This document shows positions 1 to 6,312 of a stretch of DNA of 64,000 nucleotides, piece by piece (positions within the stretch are counted from its first letter, which is position 1; each line of letters starts with the position of its first letter). The DNA comes from Pseudomonas folii (lineage in GTDB: Bacteria; Pseudomonadota; Gammaproteobacteria; Pseudomonadales; Pseudomonadaceae), in the NCBI RefSeq assembly GCF_014357575.1, contig NZ_JACONW010000002.1, forward strand, positions 31,887 through 95,886, written 5' to 3'. The notes beneath the pieces were generated by a model. It was given only the letters and a program-made list of their open reading frames with translations. It did not search any database and was not told the DNA's origin. The position numbers and the translations under genes were made by a program.

Positions 1-756
1 TGCTGATTGCAGTGCGACTATGTCTTTAGCGCTGGCGATGTCTGCGATCGCGTCGATGAGAAGTTCTTTGGCACGAGCCTCGGGACTGATACCCGAGTTC
101 AGCCAGGCCAATAGCTTCTGCCCGGTAGCCTCAGTGATCAATTCAGGCTGGTTAAACAGCTTGGTTCGATCCTTGCTGGCCATGGCTGTGTGCACGTCAT
201 GCGTGAGGTCCAGGACAACCGTAAATTCATAGTCGGTGCCGTCGCGCTGCTCGGACTTCATGCCCAGCTTCACGATCTTCTTGCCTTCACCCTGGACGGT
301 TTCCGTCTTGCTTCGCATCGTGCAGATCACGTGCAGGCCACTGGTGAGGATTTTGTTGGTTATCTGGCGATGACGCGGCGTCGTTTCGTTCCATGCTGCC
401 CATGTGTTGCCCCGAAATTTCTGGTGAGCGAGGGCCTCGTTTGACTCCAAACAACCACCCGGGCCGGTCCACTCGTGCGAGTAGCTATCAATGATTAGCA
501 CGCTGTACCCGGCAGCCTCAGCCGCGGTGATCGCCTCAACGTATCGCTCAGGCGAGAAGGGCGGCTGCAGCTCCAGAACATCGAAGTCGGCAATGTCGGA
601 GTAGAGCGATGCGCTGCCTTGCTCAGTGTCGATCACCGCGATTCGACCACCCAGACCCTTGGCCATGAGCAGCGCTGAATAAGTCTTTCCAGATCCTGAT
701 GGCCCAGCAAGTGCCAGCCGTAGCTTGGCCTGCTTGCGTTCGGCTTTCTTGAACAT
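1..756 (-). CDS. Sak4-like phage RecA-fold ATPase (3' end outside window)
   Basis: The frame is open from an ATG at 756 to the window edge, giving at least 252 residues. It starts MFKKAERKQAKLRLALAG and carries a Walker A motif GPSGSGKT at residues 18-25. A Walker B-like LIIDSYS stretch is near residue 98. This matches phage nucleotide-binding proteins of the Sak4/AAA_24 type, which support single-strand annealing recombination. It is the last visible gene of the leftward early operon, 6 bases beyond the preceding small gene. A RecT or SSB partner would be expected further left. Family is clear; exact role is inferred. Confidence 0.85.
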   Translation of the reverse strand, partial: MFKKAERKQAKLRLALAGPSGSGKTYSALLMAKGLGGRIAVIDTEQGSASLYSDIADFDVLELQPPFSPERYVEAITAAEAAGYSVLIIDSYSHEWTGPGGCLESNEALAHQKFRGNTWAAWNETTPRHRQITNKILTSGLHVICTMRSKTETVQGEGKKIVKLGMKSEQRDGTDYEFTVVLDLTHDVHTAMASKDRTKLFNQPELITEATGQKLLAWLNSGISPEARAKELLIDAIADIASAKDIVALQSA

Positions 757-762
757 GACGCG

Positions 763-906
763 TTACCTCGGTTGGTTGTCCCATTCCCGCTCAATGCGGG
801 CCTGCTCTGCTTCGTACTCTTTGCGCTCGTCACCCTGAAACCGCTCAGGCGAGAAGCTCCCGACCGTCATCCAGTCAAGCTGGGCGGCCATGCGTGGACT
901 GCTCAC
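763..906 (-). CDS. Small hypothetical phage protein (47 aa)
   Basis: A 47-residue frame starts at GTG 906 with AAGGA about 10 bases upstream; an in-frame ATG at 891 would give 42 residues. The product is acidic and charged (ending EREWDNQPR), with no recognised domain. It ends only 6 bases before the ATPase start, so the two are probably co-translated, and its position suggests an accessory to recombination. Reality as a gene rests on tight packing and start signal only. Confidence 0.5.
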   Translation of the reverse strand: MSSPRMAAQLDWMTVGSFSPERFQGDERKEYEAEQARIEREWDNQPR

Positions 907-1011
907 AAGGGCAAAATCCTTGCCGCGCTATACGCAGCCTGTTTGATTGAAAAAGGGGCTTGAAACTGAGCGCCGCGAACTGCGCGGTCTGCGTATTTGA
1001 CGGCTGTTTGA

Positions 1012-1128
1012 TCAGCCTGTGATGTGCCCGGCGTAAGCACTGGCGAGCATCCAGATGGTTGAGCCCGTGATGGCGATGGCTGAGCCGCGCCAGATATAGA
1101 TGCGACGGGCGCGCTGCAGGCGGGTCAT
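1012..1128 (-). CDS. Small single-pass membrane protein (38 aa)
   Basis: The 38-residue frame starts MTRLQRARRIYIWRG, and its ATG overlaps the TGA of the preceding gene (ATGA at 1125-1128). A basic N-terminus is followed by a hydrophobic run (SAIAITGSTIWMLASAYAG) that could span the membrane once. No homologue is recognised. Translational coupling to its neighbour is the main support. Confidence 0.5.
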   Translation of the reverse strand: MTRLQRARRIYIWRGSAIAITGSTIWMLASAYAGHITG

Positions 1129-1304
1129 CCCCAGCCCTTCATTGGCCGACGCTTCAGCCAGTCCGCTTTGATCGGGTATGGCAGATCGACGACACGCATG
1201 CCACGAGGTGGGGAGAAGGTGCCGCGCACTTGAGCGGGCTGGGTGCGAGCATCCAGCGCTTCAACTTCCTCGTCGATCAGCGACTTCACAATTGGCTGGC
1301 TCAT
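1125..1304 (-). CDS. Hypothetical early phage protein (59 aa)
   Basis: ATG 1304 is chosen because GGAGG lies five bases upstream; the reading frame extends slightly further to a GTG at 1310. The product begins MSQPIVKSLIDEEVEAL and is soluble and charged, with no recognised fold. The start overlaps the stop of the upstream gene and its own stop overlaps the next start, a chain typical of phage early operons. Confidence 0.6.
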   Translation of the reverse strand: MSQPIVKSLIDEEVEALDARTQPAQVRGTFSPPRGMRVVDLPYPIKADWLKRRPMKGWG

Positions 1305-1528
1305 GCGCACCTCCGCATCCTGGCGAGCAACTCTTCATTCGAACGCGAGCGGATGTAAATTAGGCACTGGGTATACCGCATGTGCTCTTTGCAATCGATG
1401 GCGCTGAGTGCATACGCCATTTCAATCGCCATCTGCGTTTCGCAGTGCAGGCTGTAGTCTTCGGCGTTTTCGATCAGCTTCTGGATACGCGAGTCGATCA
1501 TGCCGACCGCAATTTCGTGCTTGGTCAC
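1301..1528 (-). CDS. Hypothetical early phage protein (75 aa)
   Basis: A longer frame exists, but GTG 1528 is the likely start because AGGAGG lies six bases upstream and the start overlaps the preceding stop. The product (VTKHEIAVGMIDSRIQKLIENAED...) is mostly helical by composition and ends RSRSNEELLARMRRCA. No family recognised. It lies mid-operon in the leftward early transcript. Confidence 0.6.
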   Translation of the reverse strand: MTKHEIAVGMIDSRIQKLIENAEDYSLHCETQMAIEMAYALSAIDCKEHMRYTQCLIYIRSRSNEELLARMRRCA

Positions 1529-1770
1529 GCGGCACCTCCTTTTGGTGGGCAGATCAGCTCCATCTGAGCGATGCATGCCTGGATGTTTGCTTTCAGCTTC
1601 AGCCGCCGATCCTGCTCGCGTTCGCGGCGGGCTTTGCGGTCGATAGGGTTGTCGTAGTCGTGGGCGAACTCGTCGAAGCGAGGCTTTTCGTTGCCCCAGC
1701 GATCACGGCTGCGGACAGACGCCCGGCCTTGGGCGCTGTCCTGATAACGCTCAAGGTCGAAGTCGGGCAT
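1525..1770 (-). CDS. Hypothetical early phage protein (81 aa)
   Basis: ATG 1770 has GGAGG seven bases upstream and is preferred over an upstream ATG at 1908 that would run through the neighbouring gene. The protein begins MPDFDLERYQDSAQGRASV, has a strongly basic central region (DRKARREREQDRRLKLK) and ends CPPKGGAA. The basic stretch could bind nucleic acid. No known domain. Its stop overlaps the next GTG start. Confidence 0.6.
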   Translation of the reverse strand: MPDFDLERYQDSAQGRASVRSRDRWGNEKPRFDEFAHDYDNPIDRKARREREQDRRLKLKANIQACIAQMELICPPKGGAA

Positions 1771-1789
1771 GGTCGCCTCCAGGGCTGGG

Positions 1790-1978
1790 TTATGCGGTAG
1801 GTGGTTGCGGAAGTGGCATCCAATAGGTCGGCTGAGACCAGGCGCTCCAGTAGCCGCCCACGTACAGGAATGAAGTTCGAACAACCATTTCTTCGGACAT
1901 TGGGGCATTACTTCGGTAGACGAGGACTATCTGCCCAGGCTCAGGAAGTTGCTCAGTTACCGGAATCCATTCGCTCAT
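1790..1978 (-). CDS. DUF551 domain protein
   Basis: This 62-residue protein starts MSEWIPVTEQLPEPGQIVLV and ends YWMPLPQPP, the beginning and end signatures of DUF551, a small family common in phage early operons. The function of DUF551 is unknown. ATG 1978 is preceded by GAGGA at suitable spacing; a GTG one codon upstream is also possible. It sits between two early genes in the same orientation. Confidence 0.8.
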   Translation of the reverse strand: MSEWIPVTEQLPEPGQIVLVYRSNAPMSEEMVVRTSFLYVGGYWSAWSQPTYWMPLPQPPTA

Positions 1979-1995
1979 CACTCAATCCTCATCGC

Positions 1996-2013
1996 TCAAA
2001 TGCAATCGGCTGG
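1996..2013. repeat. 18-bp direct repeat, copy A
   Basis: The sequence tcaaatgcaatcggctgg is identical to positions 2459-2476. Read leftward it encodes P-A-D-C-I-stop, in a frame different from the cysteine-rich gene that ends two bases to its right. Both copies lie just upstream of a start codon in the leftward operon, so it may be a translation-linked or recombination-derived element. Confidence 0.7.
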
Positions 2014-2014
2014 G

Positions 2015-2437
2015 TTAATCCGTGTATGCGATGTACTTGAAGTGACCATCGCCAAATCGCTCGAATCGCCCGCCGAAGGTGCCGAGCACTTCTTTCTCAA
2101 CATCAGCGCGACTCAGATGCAGCGGATAGACGCCTTCCTTAATCATTGAGCTGCTGCTGTGCAGCTTCGCCACCCAGTCGATCTTGGTAGGGTCGAGCAC
2201 GCGCGGCCTTGTTTGGACGTAGGGCATGTCGCACATGCTGATGGAGGCGATTTCTCGAACGCACAACGGGTCGTCGGCGGCGCGCCACCCACAATCCGGG
2301 CAGCACATGTCGGCGCTTTCGTGCTGCCAGCACGGGGCGGCAATGTGACAGCTACAGTCCTTTACCTTTTCCAATTCGATAGAGCCTTCGCAGCCATCAC
2401 GGGCACAGGTGTCGCCCTCGCAATATCCAAGTTCCAT
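2015..2437 (-). CDS. Cysteine-rich hypothetical phage protein (140 aa)
   Basis: The first 60 residues hold about eleven cysteines in CxxxxC, CxC and CPDC arrangements, which suggests one or more zinc sites. The C-terminal half (DPTKIDWVAKLHSS... GHFKYIAYTD) lacks cysteines. ATG 2437 is preferred because GGAGG lies five bases upstream; an ATG four codons earlier is possible. No family is recognised with confidence. Zinc binding is inference. Confidence 0.65.
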   Translation of the reverse strand: MELGYCEGDTCARDGCEGSIELEKVKDCSCHIAAPCWQHESADMCCPDCGWRAADDPLCVREIASISMCDMPYVQTRPRVLDPTKIDWVAKLHSSSSMIKEGVYPLHLSRADVEKEVLGTFGGRFERFGDGHFKYIAYTD

Positions 2438-2458
2438 ATCCGCCTCCATGGGCGTTGT

Positions 2459-2476
2459 TCAAATGCAATCGGCTGG
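2459..2476. repeat. 18-bp direct repeat, copy B
   Basis: Identical to 1996-2013. Here the P-A-D-C-I-stop codons close a 20-codon frame (2459-2521) immediately before the cysteine-rich gene. Confidence 0.7.
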
Positions 2477-2521
2477 AAACATCACTCGGCTGTATTCCGC
2501 AAAGGAGCCGGCTGTTTCCAT
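2459..2521 (-). CDS. Possible minigene (20 aa) ending PADCI
   Basis: The frame reads METAGSFAEYSRVMFPADCI and stops 22 bases before the start of the cysteine-rich gene. No strong ribosome site precedes it. It could be a leader peptide coupling translation to the next gene or a remnant. Only its position and the shared 18-bp tail support it. Confidence 0.3.
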   Translation of the reverse strand: METAGSFAEYSRVMFPADCI

Positions 2522-2578
2522 GCGATTAAATTCGGGGCAATAAAAACCCGGCGTTAACCGGCTCCGCAGATACAGGGC

Positions 2579-2662
2579 TCACTCACATTTAGGTGGCTGC
2601 CGGGGGAATGATTTACATGGTCGTATCTCCTGTCGCTCGCTCACTGGGCAGGCAGTGGCCAC
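2579..2662 (-). CDS. Possible minigene (27 aa)
   Basis: A GTG-started frame (VATACPVSERQEIRPC...) ends with TGA overlapping another GTG in the next frame. It lies in the unexplained leader of the leftward operon, where several very short frames abut or overlap. Coding status is uncertain; codon content looks plausible but cannot be tested by eye. Confidence 0.25.
   Translation of the reverse strand: MATACPVSERQEIRPCKSFPRQPPKCE
2613..2618 (-). other. Start-stop element (ATG-TAA) with strong ribosome site
   Basis: On the minus strand AGGAG is followed after eight bases by ATG directly joined to TAA. A strong Shine-Dalgarno in front of a one-codon frame would load ribosomes that terminate at once. 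It may be a regulatory minimal ORF or the stump of a lost gene. Confidence 0.35.
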
Positions 2663-2779
2663 TTTCTGCGCGACCGTTATCAGTGGCTGGCCTGATTACG
2701 AGTCAGGTGCCTTGTATTGCTGAATCACTTCCCGATGCGCTCTCGGTAGAGAGGATCGGTACTCTTGCCCATAGGGCGG

Positions 2780-2911
2780 TTATGCGGTGGCTTTGTCCGG
2801 CGTAACCGCAATCTCCCATTTGGTAGGGAATTTCCCGCCAATACATCTGGCCCGCCCCCAGCTATTTGCCTCAAGCTGGCTTGGAAATCTTTCTCTCTGG
2901 CCGCGATTCAC
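2780..2911 (-). CDS. Hypothetical small phage protein (43 aa)
   Basis: A GTG start at 2911 overlaps the TGA of the preceding 28-codon frame and has GGCGGA close upstream. The product (GTG-NRGQRERFPSQL... FPTKWEIAVTPDKATA) is basic and reads like a real protein, with no recognised family. Translational coupling with its neighbour is the main evidence. The next short frame starts eight bases beyond its stop. Confidence 0.45.
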   Translation of the reverse strand: MNRGQRERFPSQLEANSWGRARCIGGKFPTKWEIAVTPDKATA

Positions 2912-2994
2912 TCCGCCAGAACACTTTTTTCGATCGCTTTACGCTGCGCGCCTTGGGTAGTGGCCACCCATCTGAATCGTTGAGGCCGATTCAT
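2908..2994 (-). CDS. Hypothetical small phage protein (28 aa)
   Basis: The first candidate gene of the leftward early transcript, starting MNRPQRFRWVATTQGAQRK. It is strongly basic at the N-terminus. An AAAGG-type ribosome site lies upstream, and its stop overlaps the next GTG. The transcript would start near the operator at 3110-3126. No family recognised. Confidence 0.4.
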   Translation of the reverse strand: MNRPQRFRWVATTQGAQRKAIEKSVLAE

Positions 2995-3109
2995 CGCTGC
3001 CTTTGAAGCTGGCCGGTAGTTATCCGGCAGGGTCGTTGCGGTCCATCTAAAGAGCGGTATCGATCCGTAGGGCCTTGTGAGGGGCTGATTCGTTTCGATG
3101 GGTGAACAT

Positions 3110-3126
3110 TACAACTGTAAATTGTA
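3110..3126. promoter_or_regulatory. Operator-like palindrome at the leftward early promoter
   Basis: TACAACTGTAAATTGTA is a near-palindrome with the same 17-bp layout as the site beside the repressor start at 4431-4447. On the minus strand TTGACT lies just upstream as a candidate -35, so repressor bound here would overlap the promoter of the leftward operon, as at lambda oL/pL. The -10 is not clear-cut. Confidence 0.6.
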
Positions 3127-3170
3127 GTCTGCAAGTCAAAGTTGTAATTATTTTCGAGCGGACACAAAAA

Positions 3171-3189
3171 AGCCCGCACGCGGCGGGCT
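3171..3189 (-). terminator. Intrinsic terminator after the lipoprotein gene
   Basis: AGCCCGC and GCGGGCT form a 7-bp stem with a 5-base loop, followed on the minus strand by a run of T. It lies just past the stop of the gene at 3211 and separates the immunity transcript from the leftward early promoter. Confidence 0.85.
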
Positions 3190-3210
3190 TAGATTTAGTT
3201 CTTCAGTTGG

Positions 3211-3738
3211 CTATTTTGCGGCTTTCACGTCCGCGATGATGCGCTTCGAAATCGCCTCGAGCTGCTTTTCAGTCATTGCCGAGAAAACTCCCTCCCATGC
3301 AGTTGACTTGGTGTCATAGGACCGCGCCCCAATCTGCTTGCCGGTTTGCATGTCGATGAACGAAACCTTGGAGTTTACCCATGCGTTTCCGGTCATCGAG
3401 CCCACGCTATAGCGAGCCCCAGAGGTTATGTATCTGAAGGTCGATACGCTCACCTTAAGCAAAATCCCAGGCCGGGCAGGGGGAGCCTCTTTTACTACCA
3501 GCAGGTTATAGCCTTCGGATGCCGCTTCTGATTTAAGGTATTGCGACCAGGTTGATTGCAGCAGTGGCCAGTCTTTGTGGGCGAGCACCTTGCCGTCCCC
3601 ATCAAACTCCACGGCCAGGTTTTGTTTTGCCTGCGGGCTGGCGCTCAAAGTTCCGAGACCTCCGCGCTCCACCGTGGCTGCACAGCCGGTCAGCAGGGCC
3701 GTAATAATAAGTCCTGCCAGCGTTATTGCTTTCTTCAT
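3211..3738 (-). CDS. Prophage lipoprotein, DUF4410-like
   Basis: The 175-residue protein starts MKKAITLAGLIITALLTGC, a type II signal peptide with lipobox LTGC and Cys19 as lipidation site. The mature part resembles DUF4410 outer-membrane lipoproteins. It lies 30 bases downstream of the repressor in the same direction and ends in a strong terminator, so it should be expressed in the lysogen. That position fits a lysogenic conversion or superinfection-exclusion role, which is inference. Downstream transcription stops at 3171-3189. Confidence 0.7.
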   Translation of the reverse strand: MKKAITLAGLIITALLTGCAATVERGGLGTLSASPQAKQNLAVEFDGDGKVLAHKDWPLLQSTWSQYLKSEAASEGYNLLVVKEAPPARPGILLKVSVSTFRYITSGARYSVGSMTGNAWVNSKVSFIDMQTGKQIGARSYDTKSTAWEGVFSAMTEKQLEAISKRIIADVKAAK

Positions 3739-3768
3739 TTGCTACATCCCTGCGGTTGGTAATCCTTT

Positions 3769-4419
3769 CTACAGCGTGCCCGTCATGCGCACGGCAACGC
3801 CAATAATCCTGCAGTCGTCCGAGCATTCAATCATTGAGTATGCGGGATTCAAAGGCTTTAGATAGCGGCGACCAGCGTCTTCAACCAGCTTCTTGAATGT
3901 GGCTTCCTCACTGTTCGGCAGCTTGGCAATGACGAACTTACCCGGACGCACGTCAGCTTCCGTATCAACCAATATAAGCATGCCCTCTGGAATGCTCGTG
4001 CCTGATAGCGAGGTCATTGAATCGCCGCGGACTTCAAGCCAGAAGGCAGCGCCCTTAGAGTTGTAGTCAGAAGGCTCATACCGATCCGAGAAACCGTCAG
4101 GGAATGGCTGAACAGCTTCCGTCCATGCGCCCGCAGTTACCCAGCTTACAACGGGGTAATGATAGAGAAGCTTGGGCTGCCTAACCGGGCCCACGTTTGA
4201 GGTCTCCTGAGGCTCAGGGTCTGACTCACCCATAAGGTAAGAGACGCTGACGCCTAGAGCCTCAGAGATTGCTTTAAGGCGCTGAGGCCGTGGCACGTTC
4301 TTGTCCGATTCCCATGCCTGGACGGACTGAGGCGAGACGCCAAGTGCCCGTCCCAGCTCAGACTGGTTCATCCCTTTTTTCTCGCGGGATGCGGCGATTC
4401 TTGAGCCGGTCGTATTCAT
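3769..4419 (-). CDS. Prophage CI-type repressor (HTH plus S24 peptidase)
   Basis: The 216-residue protein has an N-terminal HTH_3 domain (residues 5-62) and a LexA/CI S24 peptidase domain. The self-cleavage site is Ala96-Gly97 (VTAGAW), with Ser134 in GDSM and Lys166 in FVIAKL as catalytic pair. It should hold the lytic promoters silent and self-cleave with RecA upon DNA damage. ATG 4419 is chosen since the domain starts there and the operator begins only 12 bases upstream; no clear ribosome site is seen, so the message may be leaderless as for lambda cI. Confidence 0.95.
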   Translation of the reverse strand: MNTTGSRIAASREKKGMNQSELGRALGVSPQSVQAWESDKNVPRPQRLKAISEALGVSVSYLMGESDPEPQETSNVGPVRQPKLLYHYPVVSWVTAGAWTEAVQPFPDGFSDRYEPSDYNSKGAAFWLEVRGDSMTSLSGTSIPEGMLILVDTEADVRPGKFVIAKLPNSEEATFKKLVEDAGRRYLKPLNPAYSMIECSDDCRIIGVAVRMTGTL

Positions 4420-4430
4420 GCGCGCAAGCG

Positions 4431-4513
4431 TACAACCACCAGTTGTAATCATCATTGCAATTATGCCTTGTAGCATTTCGCTGTTTATTGTAACTTTGAG
4501 TTGTAATTCCAAT
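4431..4513. promoter_or_regulatory. Repressor/Cro operator region
   Basis: TACAAC-CACCA-GTTGTA (4431-4447) is a perfect 6-bp inverted repeat with a 5-base spacer. Further TTGTA-type half-sites in one orientation follow to about 4505, before the Cro start. The region lies between the divergent repressor and Cro genes and shares its palindrome with 3110-3126, so it should hold pRM, pR and oR. Confidence 0.7.
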
Positions 4514-4526
4514 TTTCGAGGCAAAC

Positions 4527-4730
4527 ATGAACCAGAACGCAGCCGTGCGTGCAGCTGAAGCAGCAGGAAGCCAGTCCGCCCTTGCTCGCGTTCTTGGCTG
4601 CACGCCTCAAAACGTCCAGCGGTGGTGCGCAACCGGCCGCATTCCAGCGGAGCGCGTGCTCACTATCGAACGGGCTACCGGCATTTCTCGCCACGAGCTT
4701 CGCCCGGACCTTTACCCAGTAGCTGCATAA
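4527..4730 (+). CDS. Cro-like repressor (YdaS/Cro family)
   Basis: The 67-residue protein starts MNQNAAVRAAEAAGSQSALA and is essentially one helix-turn-helix domain (SALARVLGCTPQNVQRW) with the ISRHELRPDLYP ending typical of YdaS/Cro proteins. It is divergent from the repressor across the operator region, with GAGG before the ATG. It should repress the repressor promoter and commit to lytic growth. It opens the rightward early operon. Confidence 0.88.
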   Translation: MNQNAAVRAAEAAGSQSALARVLGCTPQNVQRWCATGRIPAERVLTIERATGISRHELRPDLYPVAA

Positions 4731-4763
4731 CCCACTCAACCAGCCTTAAAGGAAAGACCCAGC

Positions 4764-4964
4764 ATGTACATGGACCCCAATCAAAAGCGCGCCATTCCGG
4801 TGAAGGTTCGTTTCGAACCAGTGCTTGATCGGATTCTCCGTAAAGCAGCAACCAAGACCCGAATGCAGCACGCCACGTACCTGTACGAAATCATTGAGTG
4901 GGCCGTAGCCAACGGCGTGATCGAGGAACTCATGCAGGACAAACAAGAAGATATCGCGGGCTAG
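4764..4964 (+). CDS. Hypothetical early regulator (66 aa)
   Basis: The small basic protein (MYMDPNQKRAIPVKVRFEPV...) begins 33 bases after Cro. Its short beta-like segment followed by helices (VLDRILRKAATKTRMQHATYL) is reminiscent of ribbon-helix-helix proteins, but no family is firmly recognised. It occupies the place of a CII-type regulator. An in-frame ATG two codons later is an alternative start. Confidence 0.6.
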   Translation: MYMDPNQKRAIPVKVRFEPVLDRILRKAATKTRMQHATYLYEIIEWAVANGVIEELMQDKQEDIAG

Positions 4965-4983
4965 AGGCCTTTTGGAGGCCCGA

Positions 4984-5190
4984 ATGAGCATTGAGCTTGA
5001 AAAGCTGCCGCCTAAGACGCGGCAGAAAGTAGAGGGGTTGATGAGCGCTAACGGCTGGAGCTTCAGCCAGGCCATCAACGAAATGACAGAAACCGCCATT
5101 GCCAGTGGCGCGCTTTCAGAGGTTGGAAGGAAGAAGGCGAAGGTTCTTCATTTGGTTACCCCAATGAGGGCCTCAGGCAGGGACTCTTAA
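4984..5190 (+). CDS. Hypothetical early phage protein (68 aa)
   Basis: ATG 4984 is chosen over 4972 because GGAGG lies five bases upstream. The product begins MSIELEKLPPKTRQKVEGLM, contains a helical segment (GWSFSQAINEMTETAIASGAL) and ends basic. It looks like a paired companion of the preceding gene, with similar length and character. No domain is recognised. A weak hairpin follows the gene. Confidence 0.55.
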   Translation: MSIELEKLPPKTRQKVEGLMSANGWSFSQAINEMTETAIASGALSEVGRKKAKVLHLVTPMRASGRDS

Positions 5191-5231
5191 GGGTAATCCA
5201 GAGGTCCTCTGCCAAATCCGAGACGAAAAAA

Positions 5232-5252
5232 AGCCGGGGTAGTGACCCGGCT
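5232..5252 (+). terminator. Hairpin, possible weak terminator
   Basis: AGCCGGG and CCCGGCT form a 7-bp stem with a 7-base loop, followed by CTCTCTT rather than a pure T run. It sits between two early genes and could attenuate the early transcript (tR1-like), but the tail is poor. Confidence 0.45.
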
Positions 5253-5281
5253 CTCTTAAACGATTACATGCGGGGCGAATC

Positions 5282-5494
5282 ATGAACGATTTAACGCAAA
5301 CGAGCAACACCCATCCCGCGCCACGATTTAAGCGTGATGAAAACGTGGCGCACGACAAAAGCTTTCACCAGTCGGCAGCTATGCACGCCGCCCGAATGAT
5401 CCGCTTCCAGTACACCCGTGAAGCCAAGAACGAATTCCGCCGCGAATGCATCGATCACCTCAAGGCTTCTTTGGCTGGGGGCGCTCGCGCATGA
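5282..5494 (+). CDS. Hypothetical early phage protein (70 aa)
   Basis: This basic 70-residue protein (MNDLTQTSNTHPAPRFKRDE...) has no recognised domain. Its C-terminus REAKNEFRRECIDHLKASLA is helical. Its TGA overlaps the ATG of the O-like replication gene, implying translational coupling, so it may be a replication accessory; that is inferred only from position. Confidence 0.6.
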   Translation: MNDLTQTSNTHPAPRFKRDENVAHDKSFHQSAAMHAARMIRFQYTREAKNEFRRECIDHLKASLAGGARA

Positions 5495-6312
5495 GCAATG
5501 TCATTCAGATCAATTCACGCACTACCGGGGGATTTACCCGGATGGACAATGACCTTTACGAAGCGTTGATAGGGGCTGACCTGTCTGGCCGTGAACTGCG
5601 TGTCGCTATGGCTATCCACAGGCTCACCAGCGGCTACAACAAGGATTCGGTCAAGGTAGCTGCTCTGTACGTCGCAAAGATGATGTACGGCGATTCAGCG
5701 AAGGCTGAGGCAGAGCGTGCCAACGTATCCAGGGCAATCAATTCACTGATCCGTCAGCGGGTAATTTTCCGTGATGGTGGAAGCCGTGACCCTATCGAAT
5801 TTCTGCCTGTTTCCGAGTGGAAAATAGACTCGAATCAGAGCGTGTTGAAATCTACACACTGTGTAGAAAAAGTACATGCCACTGTGTCGAAATCTACACA
5901 CATAAAAGAAAGAAATACAAATACTACTTCTAACGAAGTAGTCGTCGACGCCGAGCGTCAACCTGATCTGATCAACCCGGCTCCTGAGAAAGTCATCCGT
6001 CATACACCAGTGGTGGATGCTTGTCCGTATCAGGAAATCGTCGCCCTGTATCACATGGCACTTCCTGAGCTTCCAGCCGTTGCACTGCTCAACGCCGGGC
6101 GCAAGAAGACCTTGCAAGCCCGGTGGCGTGAAAGCGCTGTTCACCGTGACCTTGGGTTCTGGGCTGAATACTTCGCGATGGTGAAGGCCTCTCACTTCCT
6201 AACCGGCAAAGCTGAAGGCCGCAACGGTAGCAAGCCGTTCCGCGCCTCGTTTGACTGGCTGATCGCCCCGAGCAACTTCGTGAAGGTTGTGGAGGGTAAT
6301 TACAATGCGTGA
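5491..6312 (+). CDS. O-like phage replication initiator
   Basis: The 273-residue protein starts MSNVIQINSRTTGGFTRMDN, matching the N-terminal DNA-binding domain of lambda O-type proteins (residues 10-110, with YEALIGADLSGRELRVAMAI). The gene's middle is AT-rich and holds repeats (see the origin entry), as lambda O holds ori. The C-terminal part (AVHRDLGFWAEYFAMVKASHFLTG) resembles segments that contact the helicase. It should bind the origin and recruit the DnaB-type helicase encoded next. ATG 5491 overlaps the preceding stop. Confidence 0.85.
   Translation: MSNVIQINSRTTGGFTRMDNDLYEALIGADLSGRELRVAMAIHRLTSGYNKDSVKVAALYVAKMMYGDSAKAEAERANVSRAINSLIRQRVIFRDGGSRDPIEFLPVSEWKIDSNQSVLKSTHCVEKVHATVSKSTHIKERNTNTTSNEVVVDAERQPDLINPAPEKVIRHTPVVDACPYQEIVALYHMALPELPAVALLNAGRKKTLQARWRESAVHRDLGFWAEYFAMVKASHFLTGKAEGRNGSKPFRASFDWLIAPSNFVKVVEGNYNA
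5847..5940. other. Candidate phage replication origin inside the O-like gene
   Basis: GAAATCTACACAC occurs at 5847-5859 and again at 5889-5901. The first copy is part of a perfect palindrome CTACACA-C-TGTGTAG at 5852-5866. An A-rich stretch follows (5902-5930). Repeats beside an AT-rich tract in the middle of an initiator gene is the lambda origin layout. Confidence 0.55.

Noticed and set aside
2691..2707. A 5-bp stem with 7-base loop resembling a tRNA anticodon arm (CCTGA-TTACGAG-TCAGG, or CTCGTAA on the other strand).
   Set aside because: No D arm, T arm or acceptor stem can be formed around it on either strand, and the minus strand reads as short coding frames.
4420..4632. N-terminal extension of the repressor frame.
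   Set aside because: It would cover the operator and the start of Cro; the HTH domain begins at ATG 4419.
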